Below, piece after piece: positions 1 to 6,384 of a DNA stretch of 14,171 nucleotides. Made by a program: the position numbers and the translations under genes. Each line of letters begins with the position of its first letter. Position 1 is the stretch's first letter. Location: contig JAFSYZ010000028.1 in NCBI GenBank assembly GCA_017455785.1, positions 1 to 14,171 on the forward strand, given 5' to 3'. This DNA is from Candidatus Methanomethylophilaceae archaeon. GTDB lineage: Archaea > Thermoplasmatota > Thermoplasmata > Methanomassiliicoccales > Methanomethylophilaceae. The notes under the pieces were generated by a model. That model made no database searches and was not told where the DNA came from. It worked only from the letters and a program-made list of their open reading frames with translations.

Positions 1-983
1 AGAATAACACAACCGCTTGTGTTATCGCTGCCAACGGGAAACCCGTTGCCAGCATGGATGTGAAGTCGAACGACGATGGTCTGCAGAAGATTTTGGACTA
101 CCTGCAAGGCCAGGAGTTCTGTGTGATGATGGAATCCACCACCTATGCCTACAGAATCTTCAGATTCTTCTCCAGGCACGCCGTGGAGGCCCACGTCGTG
201 CACGCTGCCAGTCTGAAGATGGTCACCGATACAGACAAGAAGACTGACAGGAAGGATGCCGAATCCATCGGCAGGATGCTGAGATTGTGGAAGAAGGGCG
301 ACATCGAGCTGTCGATGTCGTACATGCCGACCATCGAGGAATGCAGGGTGAAGGACATCTGCCGCATCAAGGAAGAGAATTCCATGAAGATCGGTGACGA
401 ATCCAGAAGGATCAAATCTCATATGTCCAGGAATCTGGAGGAGTTCCGCGGGAATACCAATCTGAAAGTGAAATATGTCCGTGACGATCTCCGTGAGGAC
501 TATCACGGAGATCCGGTCCTAATGTTCAGACTGGACGAATATGAGAGATTGATCACCGAAGGCAATTGGCTGAAACACATGGTGGAGAATGAACTTCCTG
601 GCAACCGCTATGTGGAACTGATAGAATCGATTCCCGGTATCGGACGGCAGACGGCCGTCCAGATCATGTCCATGATCGTCGATCCGAACAGATTCGAAGA
701 CGGCAAGAAGATCTGTGCTTACTTCGGGATGGTCCCGAAGGTAAGGGATTCCGGCGGAAAGGAACATCACGGGAAGCTCACCAAGAACGGCGATAAGATG
801 ATGAGATCCGTGATGGAGAGGGTCACAAGCGCACACGTGCGCTTCTGTGACTCCTCGGTCACGGCGTATTTCAAAGCGAAAGAGCCAGTCATGGGGACCA
901 AGAAGGCAACGGTGACCGCTTCCAGAAAGATGCTGACGATGATTCTCGCGATCCTGAAGAGAGGAACTCCCTTCAGGGCGTGA
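1..983 (+). CDS. IS110-family transposase, 5' end cut by the window
   Basis: Site-specific transposase of the IS110 family, which moves an insertion sequence through a RuvC-like DEDD domain plus a C-terminal serine domain. The reading frame is open from base 3 and gives 326 residues; the first ATG at 54 is internal, because the residues before it continue the conserved N-terminal strand. The first catalytic Asp would lie just outside the window, so only about ten residues seem to be missing. Visible catalytic candidates, numbered from base 3, are Glu44 in a MMEST context and Asp82 and Asp85 in KTDRKDA. The C-terminal IS116/IS110/IS902 domain starts near residue 208 with IPGIGRQTA and contains DSGGKEHHGKLTKNG, where Ser250 is the likely nucleophile. 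No stop or frameshift is seen, so the enzyme may be active. Family assignment is strong; the IS110 versus IS1111 subgroup cannot be settled without the ends. Confidence 0.9.
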   Translation, partial: NNTTACVIAANGKPVASMDVKSNDDGLQKILDYLQGQEFCVMMESTTYAYRIFRFFSRHAVEAHVVHAASLKMVTDTDKKTDRKDAESIGRMLRLWKKGDIELSMSYMPTIEECRVKDICRIKEENSMKIGDESRRIKSHMSRNLEEFRGNTNLKVKYVRDDLREDYHGDPVLMFRLDEYERLITEGNWLKHMVENELPGNRYVELIESIPGIGRQTAVQIMSMIVDPNRFEDGKKICAYFGMVPKVRDSGGKEHHGKLTKNGDKMMRSVMERVTSAHVRFCDSSVTAYFKAKEPVMGTKKATVTASRKMLTMILAILKRGTPFRA

Positions 984-998
984 AGGGGCCTTCAGCCC
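976..998 (+). other. Hairpin over the transposase stop codon
   Basis: GGGC (976-979), one bulged G, then TGAAGG (981-986) pair with CCTTCA (989-994) and GCCC (995-998), leaving a two-base GG turn that would open somewhat in RNA. The TGA stop lies in the left arm. It could slow or end transcription, or be the first stem of a structured RNA from the element's right end. There is no T-run after it, so an intrinsic terminator is the weaker reading. Confidence 0.45.
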
Positions 999-1065
999 GT
1001 TCACGTCCGATGCCGATATGACGACCTGGGGAAGCGAGGACCGGAGGAGACGTCACGTTCTTTTC

Positions 1066-1157
1066 TTGTGGAGTAAGCCACCGATTAAAATTGTGGGGAT
1101 TCCGAACGGTCCAGGCCCGAAAAGTCATTTTGTGGATCATGCCACCGGAGTAAATTG
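1066..1157 (+). repeat. Paired imperfect direct repeats with GTGG-N6-CCAC hairpins in IS110 3' non-coding DNA
   Basis: Two copies of about 28 bases start at 1066 and 1130, a 64-base period, and match at about 21 of 28 positions. Both begin TTGTGGA, carry GCCACCG four bases later, and end AAATTG. Each copy folds as GTGG, six loop bases, CCAC (1068-1081 and 1132-1145). The two loops differ while the stems are identical. This lies between the transposase stop and the next gene, where IS1111-type elements carry guide RNA sequence. The repeat is seen directly; the RNA role is inference. Confidence 0.5.
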
Positions 1158-1218
1158 AGATAGCCTTTCGACGGTCTGAGATGGGGCACGGACGTATATA
1201 TCAGCGAATGCTATCTCA
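1156..1218. repeat. Inverted repeat TGAGATAGC / GCTATCTCA
   Basis: A perfect 9-base inverted repeat, TGAGATAGC (1156-1164) and GCTATCTCA (1210-1218), with 45 bases between. TCTGAGAT at 1175-1182 can compete for ATCTCAGA at 1213-1220. It may be near the right end of the IS110 element or part of its structured RNA; the element boundary itself cannot be placed. The rest of 984-1274 contains no open frame with supporting signals. Confidence 0.4.
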
Positions 1219-1274
1219 GAATAGAGTGAAATTAGGGCATTTCCGCACTAATTCAACAGAGTAAAGAAAGAAGA

Positions 1275-1296
1275 CCCTCCCGGACTCCCGGGAGGG
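1275..1296 (-). terminator. Hairpin terminator of the BspA-like gene
   Basis: A perfect 9-bp GC-rich stem, CCCTCCCGG (1275-1283) and CCGGGAGGG (1288-1296), with a four-base loop. Read on the minus strand it follows the BspA-like stop codon by about 14 bases and is followed by the T-rich run TCTTCTTTCTTT. It could also stop plus-strand readthrough from the transposase, although the T-run on that side is poor. Confidence 0.8.
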
Positions 1297-1310
1297 ATTG
1301 TTTCTCCGAA

Positions 1311-4300
1311 TCAGAGTTTCCTGTGAAGTATGGACACTCCGATCAGAACAAGGATGACTGCGAAAATACCGATCAACCACAGCTGAACGGTATTATCTTT
1401 CGGGACATCCTTCTCCCAATGGGCGAAGACCGTGACATCATAATCGAAGTATGTGGATGTGGAGATCTTCTCTCCTCCTTCGGCCTCTGTGTACCACCCG
1501 ACGAACTTCATGCCTTCCAACGATGGGGCGTCCGCCAATGATAATAATCTTCCGTCCTCTCCGACGACCTTTATCACCGATTCGGGTTCTCCGCCATTAC
1601 CGTAGAACAACACCGTGTTCCTGTCCACATAGAGTATCCTTCCCATACCGGTCCATTCTCCTCCGGAAAGGAGATTGTCCGCGGTAGGTTCCACTACGAC
1701 CATTCCGGCCACGAATGACAAGCCGTAGAATGCATCATCGCCCACGGATGTCAGCTTCGATGGTACATCGAAGGAGGTAAGCGAGATACACATACCGAAT
1801 GCATGGTCGCCTATCCTTGTGATACTATCGGGCATGTTGATAACGGTCAATGATCCGCAATCCGTGAAAGCATAGTTCCCGATGTTTGTTATTCCCTGGT
1901 CGATGTCCACCCACATGATCTCGTATTCACTCCAAGGTGCCGGATCGTCAGGACTGAAATCATCCATCTTGGCATTGATCGAATTGATGATCTTGGTTAT
2001 CTCCAACGAACCGTCTGTGTAGTATGCCCATGTGACACCATGGCCGCAATCGCCTTCGTCTACCAGTTCGCTGCGCGGCACCTCCCTGACGAGACTCAGG
2101 TTCTTTCCCTTGTACGAATAACCCGGAAGATCCGTATATGCCAGGACCGTCGTTCCATCCTCATCGTAGAATATCGTCTCTCCGAATGCACCAACGCCGA
2201 TGACATTCACACTCTCAGGGATCCTGACGTTCTCATAACCGTAATTGATCAGTGTACCCTTGGTAGCATAGAATGCACCTTCGCCTATGCTTGTGACGGT
2301 CAGAGGGATGATGAGATCATCGATGAACTGACATGAACCGTAGAATGCCTTGGTTCCGATGGTCTTGAGTCCTGCAGGGAGTATGAGTTTCTCCATGTAC
2401 GTACACGAGGAGAACGCTTCCTCCGGGATCTCCGTTATTCCCAATGGGATCTCGACCGTCTTCAGATCCGAACACCTGCTGAAAGAGAAGGAACCTATCG
2501 ACCTGACCGTCGATGGGATTTCCAACGATTTGACGTTCCTGCAGTCGTAGAATGCGTAGTCGCCTATCGTCCATAGTCCCTCCGATAAGGTCAGGGAATC
2601 CGCTCCGTAACAGGAACAGAATGCGTAGTTGCCGATGGTAGTCACACTGGACGGGATGGATATGGCTTTCAATGAGGTACATTGTTCGAATGCCCTATCA
2701 CCGATACCGGTCACCTTCTCAGGTATCTTCACGGATGTCAAGGAGTTGCACCAGTAGAAGGCCTTCTCCGGGATTGCCGTTATGTTGGCGGAAAGGGTCA
2801 GCGTCGTCATCTCTTTACAGTTGCTGAACGCCTCCGCACCTATGGAAGTGACCGAATTAGGAATGACAACACTAGTTATGTCTGTGCTGTAGAATGCCTT
2901 GGCACCTATGGTCTGAAGGCCTGACTTGAATGTCACGGACTCCAGGTCCCACATCCTCTGGAACGCTCCTTCACCGATGGTCTTCACCGTCGAAGGGATC
3001 TCTATGCTCACCAGACTTGAACCGCAGAACGCATCCTCACCGATGGTCTCCAGGCCTTCCGGCAACGTCAGGGATTCAAATCCGCAATCATAGAATGCAC
3101 TGTCCCCGATCGTCCTGAGTGTTGACGGAAGGGATACATTGATCAGATCCCTGCACATGTTGAACGCTTTGGTCCCGATCATGGTGACCCCTTCAGAGAC
3201 TATGACGGTCTCCAGATCGGAGTTCTCGAACACGGACTCACCCATGTCCTTCAACCCTGATGGCAATGTGATCTCCGTAATGCCTCTGTTCCAGGAGAAT
3301 GCCCCGTCACCTATATACTCAAGAGTGGACGGCAGTTCCACGGACGACAGCCTCATACACCATTGGAACACACTGGCACCGATCGACGTCACACCCTCCG
3401 GGAAGGATATTTCCGTCAGGGATGCACATGAGGAGAATGCGCTGTCACCAACGGTCTTGACCGAGGATGATATGTCGACACTCATCAACGCACCACATGC
3501 ATAGAACGCGTAGTTACCGATGGACGTCACACCGTCACCGACGGTGACCGTGGCAACCTTGTACTCATTGGAGAGCCATGGTGTCTTCTTCTCACTGCTG
3601 TCATAATCGTACATGGCTCCGGTACCAGTTTCTGTCTTGGATATCACAAGATTGTTATCCGTATCGATCGTCCACATGACCCCGTCGCCGCAGATGCCTG
3701 CATCGACTATCTCACCTCTGCTGCCAGAATACCTGACGAGTTTGTCCTCTCCTGTGTAAAGGTAACCCGGAAGCTCGTCATATGACAGCATGGTGGTACC
3801 GTCTGTATCGTAGAACGGCTGGTCGAATGCTCCCTCGCCGATCTCGGTGATCGTAGCCGGGATGTAGACCAGCTGAAGTCCGTCGGTCATGTAGAAGGCC
3901 AATTCACCTATGACCGTGCATCCGTTATTGAAGACCGCATTGATCATCTTGGGATTGTCGGTGAATGCACACGCGCCTATGGTGTCCACGGTGGACGGGA
4001 CGATTATCTGGATGAGGGATTCGCATACACAGAATGCCTGTTCCCCGATCTCCTTCAGTCCATCCGGGAGATCTATCGTCTCCAGTGCCGAACAGCCGTA
4101 GAAGGCATCCTCGCCGATGGAGATCAGTGTGTCGGGAAGTTCGACATCCCACAGTTTGGAACATTTCAGGAACGTCTCGCATTCGATGGCGGTCACTCCC
4201 GAGGGGATCTTCACGGCAAAAAGATTGGTACACAGACCGAACGCCCCCTCGCCGATCCTGTTGACCGAATCCGCTATTGTGATGCTGGACATCTTGCTCT

Positions 4301-4622
4301 TGTAGAACGCGTAGTTACCGATGGATGTCACACCGTCGCCGATGACCACTTTGTCATATGTCTCGGTAAACCATGGCGGTTTAGCATCGCTGTTGAAATC
4401 ACTCATGGCACCGGTCCCGGCACCTGTCTTCTCGATCTTCAATGTGTCACCGGTGATCGCCCAGGTGACAACGTCGCCGCATGTTCCGCTGCTGTCCGCC
4501 TGAATATCGTCAGCATCATTCACAACCATCGCTAAAGCGATGGCGAACACCAACACAGCGAACATAGAAATCATAAAGAGGACTGTGGTCCTCTTGAACA
4601 CTTGATTCTCTTTCCCACTCAT
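1311..4622 (-). CDS. BspA-like leucine-rich-repeat surface protein, membrane anchored
   Basis: Large extracellular protein of 1103 residues built from BspA/TpLRR repeats (LRR_5 type), a class linked to adhesion and host contact. ATG at 4622 is preferred over an in-frame TTG at 4631 because GGAG sits nine bases before the ATG. An N-terminal hydrophobic segment near residues 12-32 is the export signal. Three blocks follow, each opened by a header of the form C-G-(D/H)-x-x-V/M-x-W ... M-x-D-(F/Y) ... P-W. They carry about 8, 20 and 3 repeats of roughly 23 residues with the core IGxxAFxxCxxL. The first two blocks end in a FYDxDGTTxL/LPGYxY linker. The C-terminus has an InlB_B/Flg_new-like module (GMKFVGWYTEAEGG, then VTVFAHWEK) and a single membrane helix ending in basic residues, so the repeats face outward. 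It is last in the minus-strand cluster and ends in a strong hairpin. The ligand is unknown. Confidence 0.9.
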   Translation of the reverse strand: MSGKENQVFKRTTVLFMISMFAVLVFAIALAMVVNDADDIQADSSGTCGDVVTWAITGDTLKIEKTGAGTGAMSDFNSDAKPPWFTETYDKVVIGDGVTSIGNYAFYKSKMSSITIADSVNRIGEGAFGLCTNLFAVKIPSGVTAIECETFLKCSKLWDVELPDTLISIGEDAFYGCSALETIDLPDGLKEIGEQAFCVCESLIQIIVPSTVDTIGACAFTDNPKMINAVFNNGCTVIGELAFYMTDGLQLVYIPATITEIGEGAFDQPFYDTDGTTMLSYDELPGYLYTGEDKLVRYSGSRGEIVDAGICGDGVMWTIDTDNNLVISKTETGTGAMYDYDSSEKKTPWLSNEYKVATVTVGDGVTSIGNYAFYACGALMSVDISSSVKTVGDSAFSSCASLTEISFPEGVTSIGASVFQWCMRLSSVELPSTLEYIGDGAFSWNRGITEITLPSGLKDMGESVFENSDLETVIVSEGVTMIGTKAFNMCRDLINVSLPSTLRTIGDSAFYDCGFESLTLPEGLETIGEDAFCGSSLVSIEIPSTVKTIGEGAFQRMWDLESVTFKSGLQTIGAKAFYSTDITSVVIPNSVTSIGAEAFSNCKEMTTLTLSANITAIPEKAFYWCNSLTSVKIPEKVTGIGDRAFEQCTSLKAISIPSSVTTIGNYAFCSCYGADSLTLSEGLWTIGDYAFYDCRNVKSLEIPSTVRSIGSFSFSRCSDLKTVEIPLGITEIPEEAFSSCTYMEKLILPAGLKTIGTKAFYGSCQFIDDLIIPLTVTSIGEGAFYATKGTLINYGYENVRIPESVNVIGVGAFGETIFYDEDGTTVLAYTDLPGYSYKGKNLSLVREVPRSELVDEGDCGHGVTWAYYTDGSLEITKIINSINAKMDDFSPDDPAPWSEYEIMWVDIDQGITNIGNYAFTDCGSLTVINMPDSITRIGDHAFGMCISLTSFDVPSKLTSVGDDAFYGLSFVAGMVVVEPTADNLLSGGEWTGMGRILYVDRNTVLFYGNGGEPESVIKVVGEDGRLLSLADAPSLEGMKFVGWYTEAEGGEKISTSTYFDYDVTVFAHWEKDVPKDNTVQLWLIGIFAVILVLIGVSILHRKL
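3502..4341 (-). repeat. 39-base near-identical repeats at 3502-3540 and 4303-4341 inside the BspA-like gene
   Basis: The two 39-base segments differ at only two positions and lie 801 bases (267 codons) apart. Both encode the junction from a block header into its first leucine-rich repeat (GDGVTSIGNYAFY). Other repeat units of the gene are much more diverged, so this points to duplication or gene conversion of a header-plus-repeats module. The equivalent third junction, near 1870, is clearly diverged. Confidence 0.75.
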
Positions 4623-4644
4623 TATATCCAACTCCGTGAGGGAC

Positions 4645-4809
4645 CTACTCCCCTCTCTTATCCTTCTCTATGATCGAGATAGCTACGATGATGATCCCGA
4701 CCGCAATGAAGGTCAACCAACTGTGCTCGAAGGTATCCAGGTATCCCCAGATAAAGAATATCAGAACCCCGATCATTGCTATGACGGGTGTCATTTTTCT
4801 CATATCCAT
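4645..4809 (-). CDS. Small two-helix membrane protein
   Basis: A 54-residue protein of unknown function. ATG at 4809 is chosen because a GGGGG ribosome site (4818-4822) lies eight bases upstream; a longer frame to 4869 lacks such a site and would add a non-hydrophobic leader. Two hydrophobic segments, about residues 7-23 (TPVIAMIGVLIFFIWGY) and 31-47 (WLTFIAVGIIIVAISII), are separated by a short acidic/aromatic turn, and the tail is charged (EKDKRGE). It sits between the DUF3021 gene (97-base gap) and the BspA-like gene (22-base gap), so it is probably co-transcribed with the latter. No family is recognised. A role in export or anchoring of the surface protein, or as part of a LytTR-controlled membrane unit, is only a guess from position. 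Confidence 0.7.
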   Translation of the reverse strand: MDMRKMTPVIAMIGVLIFFIWGYLDTFEHSWLTFIAVGIIIVAISIIEKDKRGE

Positions 4810-4881
4810 GTATGAATCCCCCTTGAATTGGATACATATCTGATACTGTCTAGATAACAGAATACGCACGACGGACGACGA

Positions 4882-4911
4882 ACGGTCATTATTCTATGAC
4901 GGATGGTCATT
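4882..4911 (-). promoter_or_regulatory. Candidate LytTR-binding direct repeat
   Basis: ACGGTCATT (4882-4890) and ATGGTCATT (4903-4911) match at 8 of 9 bases with exactly 12 bases between, giving a 21-base period. LytTR proteins are known to bind two 9-base direct repeats separated by about 12 bases, on one face of the helix. The pair overlaps the stop codon of the DUF3021 gene and lies 73-102 bases before the small membrane-protein start, a position suited to activating transcription of that gene and the BspA-like gene. The match to published LytTR consensus bases is only partial. Confidence 0.45.
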
Positions 4912-5377
4912 CCTTGCCGGAACGTCTCCTCTTCAGTGATTCGTTGATCTGCTGTATCTTCATCCTGTACGACATGTAAATCGAGAACCATATCATGGTG
5001 TAGATCACCAGCGGAAGCACCAGGAACATCAGCAGCCCCTCCGCATTCGGTCCGATCCATCCCAGGAAGTAACCAGCGATGATCAGTGCCGACATGGTGA
5101 TGACCATGTGTATCAGTGTGGCAGCGATGATGCTGAAACGCTCGTCATAGTACGCCTTGGTACTGTACCATGCGATGAATCCCACCACGCCAGATACTAA
5201 TGATTGTATTATGAAGGCCATGGTGTCCCCGAACCTGTCGGAAAGGGATTGTGACACGAAGATAAGCTGGTCTGAGGTGGATGCGAACAGCATCGTGATG
5301 GCGTCACCCATGATCACACCCATGACGAATCCCAGGATGGCCATTTTCAGCATGAATCTGTTATCATCATCGTTCAT
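4907..5377 (-). CDS. DUF3021-family membrane protein
   Basis: A 156-residue integral membrane protein resembling DUF3021, the family commonly encoded next to a LytTR regulator and thought to modulate it. Four hydrophobic segments are visible: about residues 10-30 (MLKMAILGFVMGVIMG), 52-72 (AFIIQSLVSGVVGFIAWYS), 82-105 (FSIIAATLIHMVITMSALIIAG) and 115-135 (LLMFLVLPLVIYTMIWFSIY). A basic cytoplasmic tail (ESLKRRRSGKE) follows. Its ATG lies in the ATGA overlap with the LytTR stop, so the two are translationally coupled and likely partners. The presumed role is holding or inhibiting the LytTR protein at the membrane; this is family-level inference. Length fits the family. Confidence 0.8.
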   Translation of the reverse strand: MNDDDNRFMLKMAILGFVMGVIMGDAITMLFASTSDQLIFVSQSLSDRFGDTMAFIIQSLVSGVVGFIAWYSTKAYYDERFSIIAATLIHMVITMSALIIAGYFLGWIGPNAEGLLMFLVLPLVIYTMIWFSIYMSYRMKIQQINESLKRRRSGKE

Positions 5378-5808
5378 ATCAGCGCCTCCTTCACCCTGGA
5401 CATGTATCTCCTTGATACACGGGATTCGATGTCTCCTTCCAGATAGATGCGTATAGTACCTGCGAGGTTCATATCCAGTTTGATTATCTTATCACTGTTC
5501 ACTATCTCGGAGTTGGATATCCTGACGAAGTTCTTCGGTAGGTCGTTCTCCAACTGATACAACGGACTCTTGATAAGATATGAACCGTCCAGGGTATCGG
5601 CGTAAACCCTCTTGTCCTTGGAATAGATGCGTATGATCGAATCCTTACCCAGTTTGGTCAGTACACCGTCGGAGTAACCGGATATCGGTGACGGGGAGAA
5701 GTTCCTGATGGTCTCCATCAGTTCCTCCACATCCTGGGTCATGGACGGGGCCTGTACAACGACCCTGATCTCATCGGAGTTCCTGTCCTGGAAGAAATCG
5801 ACACGCAT
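5374..5808 (-). CDS. LytTR-domain DNA-binding transcriptional regulator
   Basis: A 144-residue regulator of the stand-alone LytTR type that pairs with DUF3021. Residues 1-40 form a short N-terminal region (MRVDFFQDRNSDEIRVVV) seen in these regulators in place of a receiver domain. Residues 48-144 carry the LytTR fold, with IIRIYSKDKRVYA, LYQLENDLPKNFVRISNSEIVN and a C-terminal LEGDIESRVSRRYMSRVKEAL; the FVRISNS...IVN and VSRRY signatures are diagnostic. There is no phospho-acceptor domain. A TATA box at 5835-5841 supports a leaderless or nearly leaderless start at 5808. LytTR regulators are mainly bacterial and uncommon in archaea, so the LytTR-DUF3021 pair was probably acquired from a Firmicutes-like donor. 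Likely targets are its own operon and the downstream surface genes. Confidence 0.87.
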   Translation of the reverse strand: MRVDFFQDRNSDEIRVVVQAPSMTQDVEELMETIRNFSPSPISGYSDGVLTKLGKDSIIRIYSKDKRVYADTLDGSYLIKSPLYQLENDLPKNFVRISNSEIVNSDKIIKLDMNLAGTIRIYLEGDIESRVSRRYMSRVKEALI

Positions 5809-5834
5809 GTTACAGAGATGATACCTTGATCGGG

Positions 5835-5841
5835 TTATATA
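5835..5841 (-). promoter_or_regulatory. TATA box for the LytTR operon
   Basis: TATATAA on the minus strand, 27-33 bases before the ATG at 5808. Archaeal transcription starts about 25 bases after the box, which would leave a leader of only a few bases. No Shine-Dalgarno match is seen before this ATG, consistent with leaderless translation. Confidence 0.6.
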
Positions 5842-5858
5842 TGTTGATTGTCGGACCC

Positions 5859-6279
5859 CTACTTCCTCTCTCCTATGAAAGCTTTGACCGTGTCGATGTA
5901 TCCCTTCTTCTCATCATCGGGATCCTTGAGCAGGACCTCTGTGAACATCCCTTCATTCCCGTAGAACTGCAGCCTGCTCTCGATAATGGTTATCGTTATC
6001 CACCCTCTCGCCGATACGCTCCTCGTTACCGTCGATCATCCCCACAAAGGATTGAACGGTATCAACGAAGATCGACCTCATGAATGAGGCCGGATCCCAT
6101 TAACCACCGGGTGTGAATATATCCATTATGGTATCGTAAACGTAGATGTCGAACGGGGCATCCCCTGCATCATCCATCGTTGATTCGACTTCGGTCCCAT
6201 CGGACGACGTTGTAAAAACAGGCGTCGCTGTCATCAATAAAATGATTAGCACAAAGAATGACAACAGACGGTGTTTCAT
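5859..6279 (-). pseudogene. Broken gene for a small secreted protein
   Basis: From ATG 6279 the minus strand reads a clear signal peptide (MKHRLLSFFVLIILLMTATP) and a short acidic stretch, then hits TAA at 6100-6102 after 59 codons. Past the stop the same frame continues sensibly (WDPASFMRSIFVDTVQSFVG and on to ERIGERVD). Near 5990-6005 the sense moves to another frame, ITITIIESRLQFYGNEGMF and a charged helix-like end (YIDTVKAFIGERK), closing at TAG 5859-5861. The full span is 421 bases, one more than a multiple of three, fitting a single-base insertion plus one nonsense change. The intact product would be about 139 residues and exported. The family is not recognised. Either the gene is decaying or the sequence has errors here; a short 59-residue secreted peptide remains a less likely functional reading. 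Confidence 0.6.
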
Positions 6280-6304
6280 GTGCTGTTACATCATGTGTTG
6301 TTGC

Positions 6305-6312
6305 AAATATAA
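6305..6312 (-). promoter_or_regulatory. TATA box for the broken secreted-protein gene
   Basis: TTATATTT on the minus strand, 26-33 bases before the ATG at 6279. This spacing suits a leaderless transcript and supports the ATG used for the pseudogene, suggesting its promoter is still present. Confidence 0.4.
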
Positions 6313-6352
6313 CGATGATGTCCCACATTCTGCTATAGGTAACTCATCCATA

Positions 6353-6361
6353 TCGTTATAT
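6353..6361 (+). promoter_or_regulatory. TATA box for the phosphatase gene
   Basis: The TTATAT core lies about 24-30 bases before the GTG at 6385. With no ribosome-binding site visible near that GTG, a leaderless transcript starting at or next to 6385 is likely. This supports GTG as the start codon. Confidence 0.5.
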
Positions 6362-6384
6362 GCAGTCAAATCGGTTCCACCAGC

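Noticed and set aside
519..1004. 161-residue minus-strand open frame opposite the transposase
   Set aside because: It lies antisense to the strongly supported IS110 frame, has no start signal and shows an irregular composition.
2317..2682. 121-residue frame on the minus strand inside the BspA-like gene
   Set aside because: It is another frame of the same repeat-rich DNA, rich in Arg/Asp and without any leucine-rich-repeat sense.
1311..4631. CRISPR-like or tandem-repeat array suggested by the regular near-70-base spacing of similar sequence
   Set aside because: The periodicity comes from 23-residue leucine-rich repeats in one continuous frame; the units are diverged and have no spacer structure.
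5826..6083. 85-residue plus-strand frame after the LytTR promoter
   Set aside because: Its product is low-complexity and basic at the end, with no start signal, while the opposite strand gives a coherent broken secreted protein.
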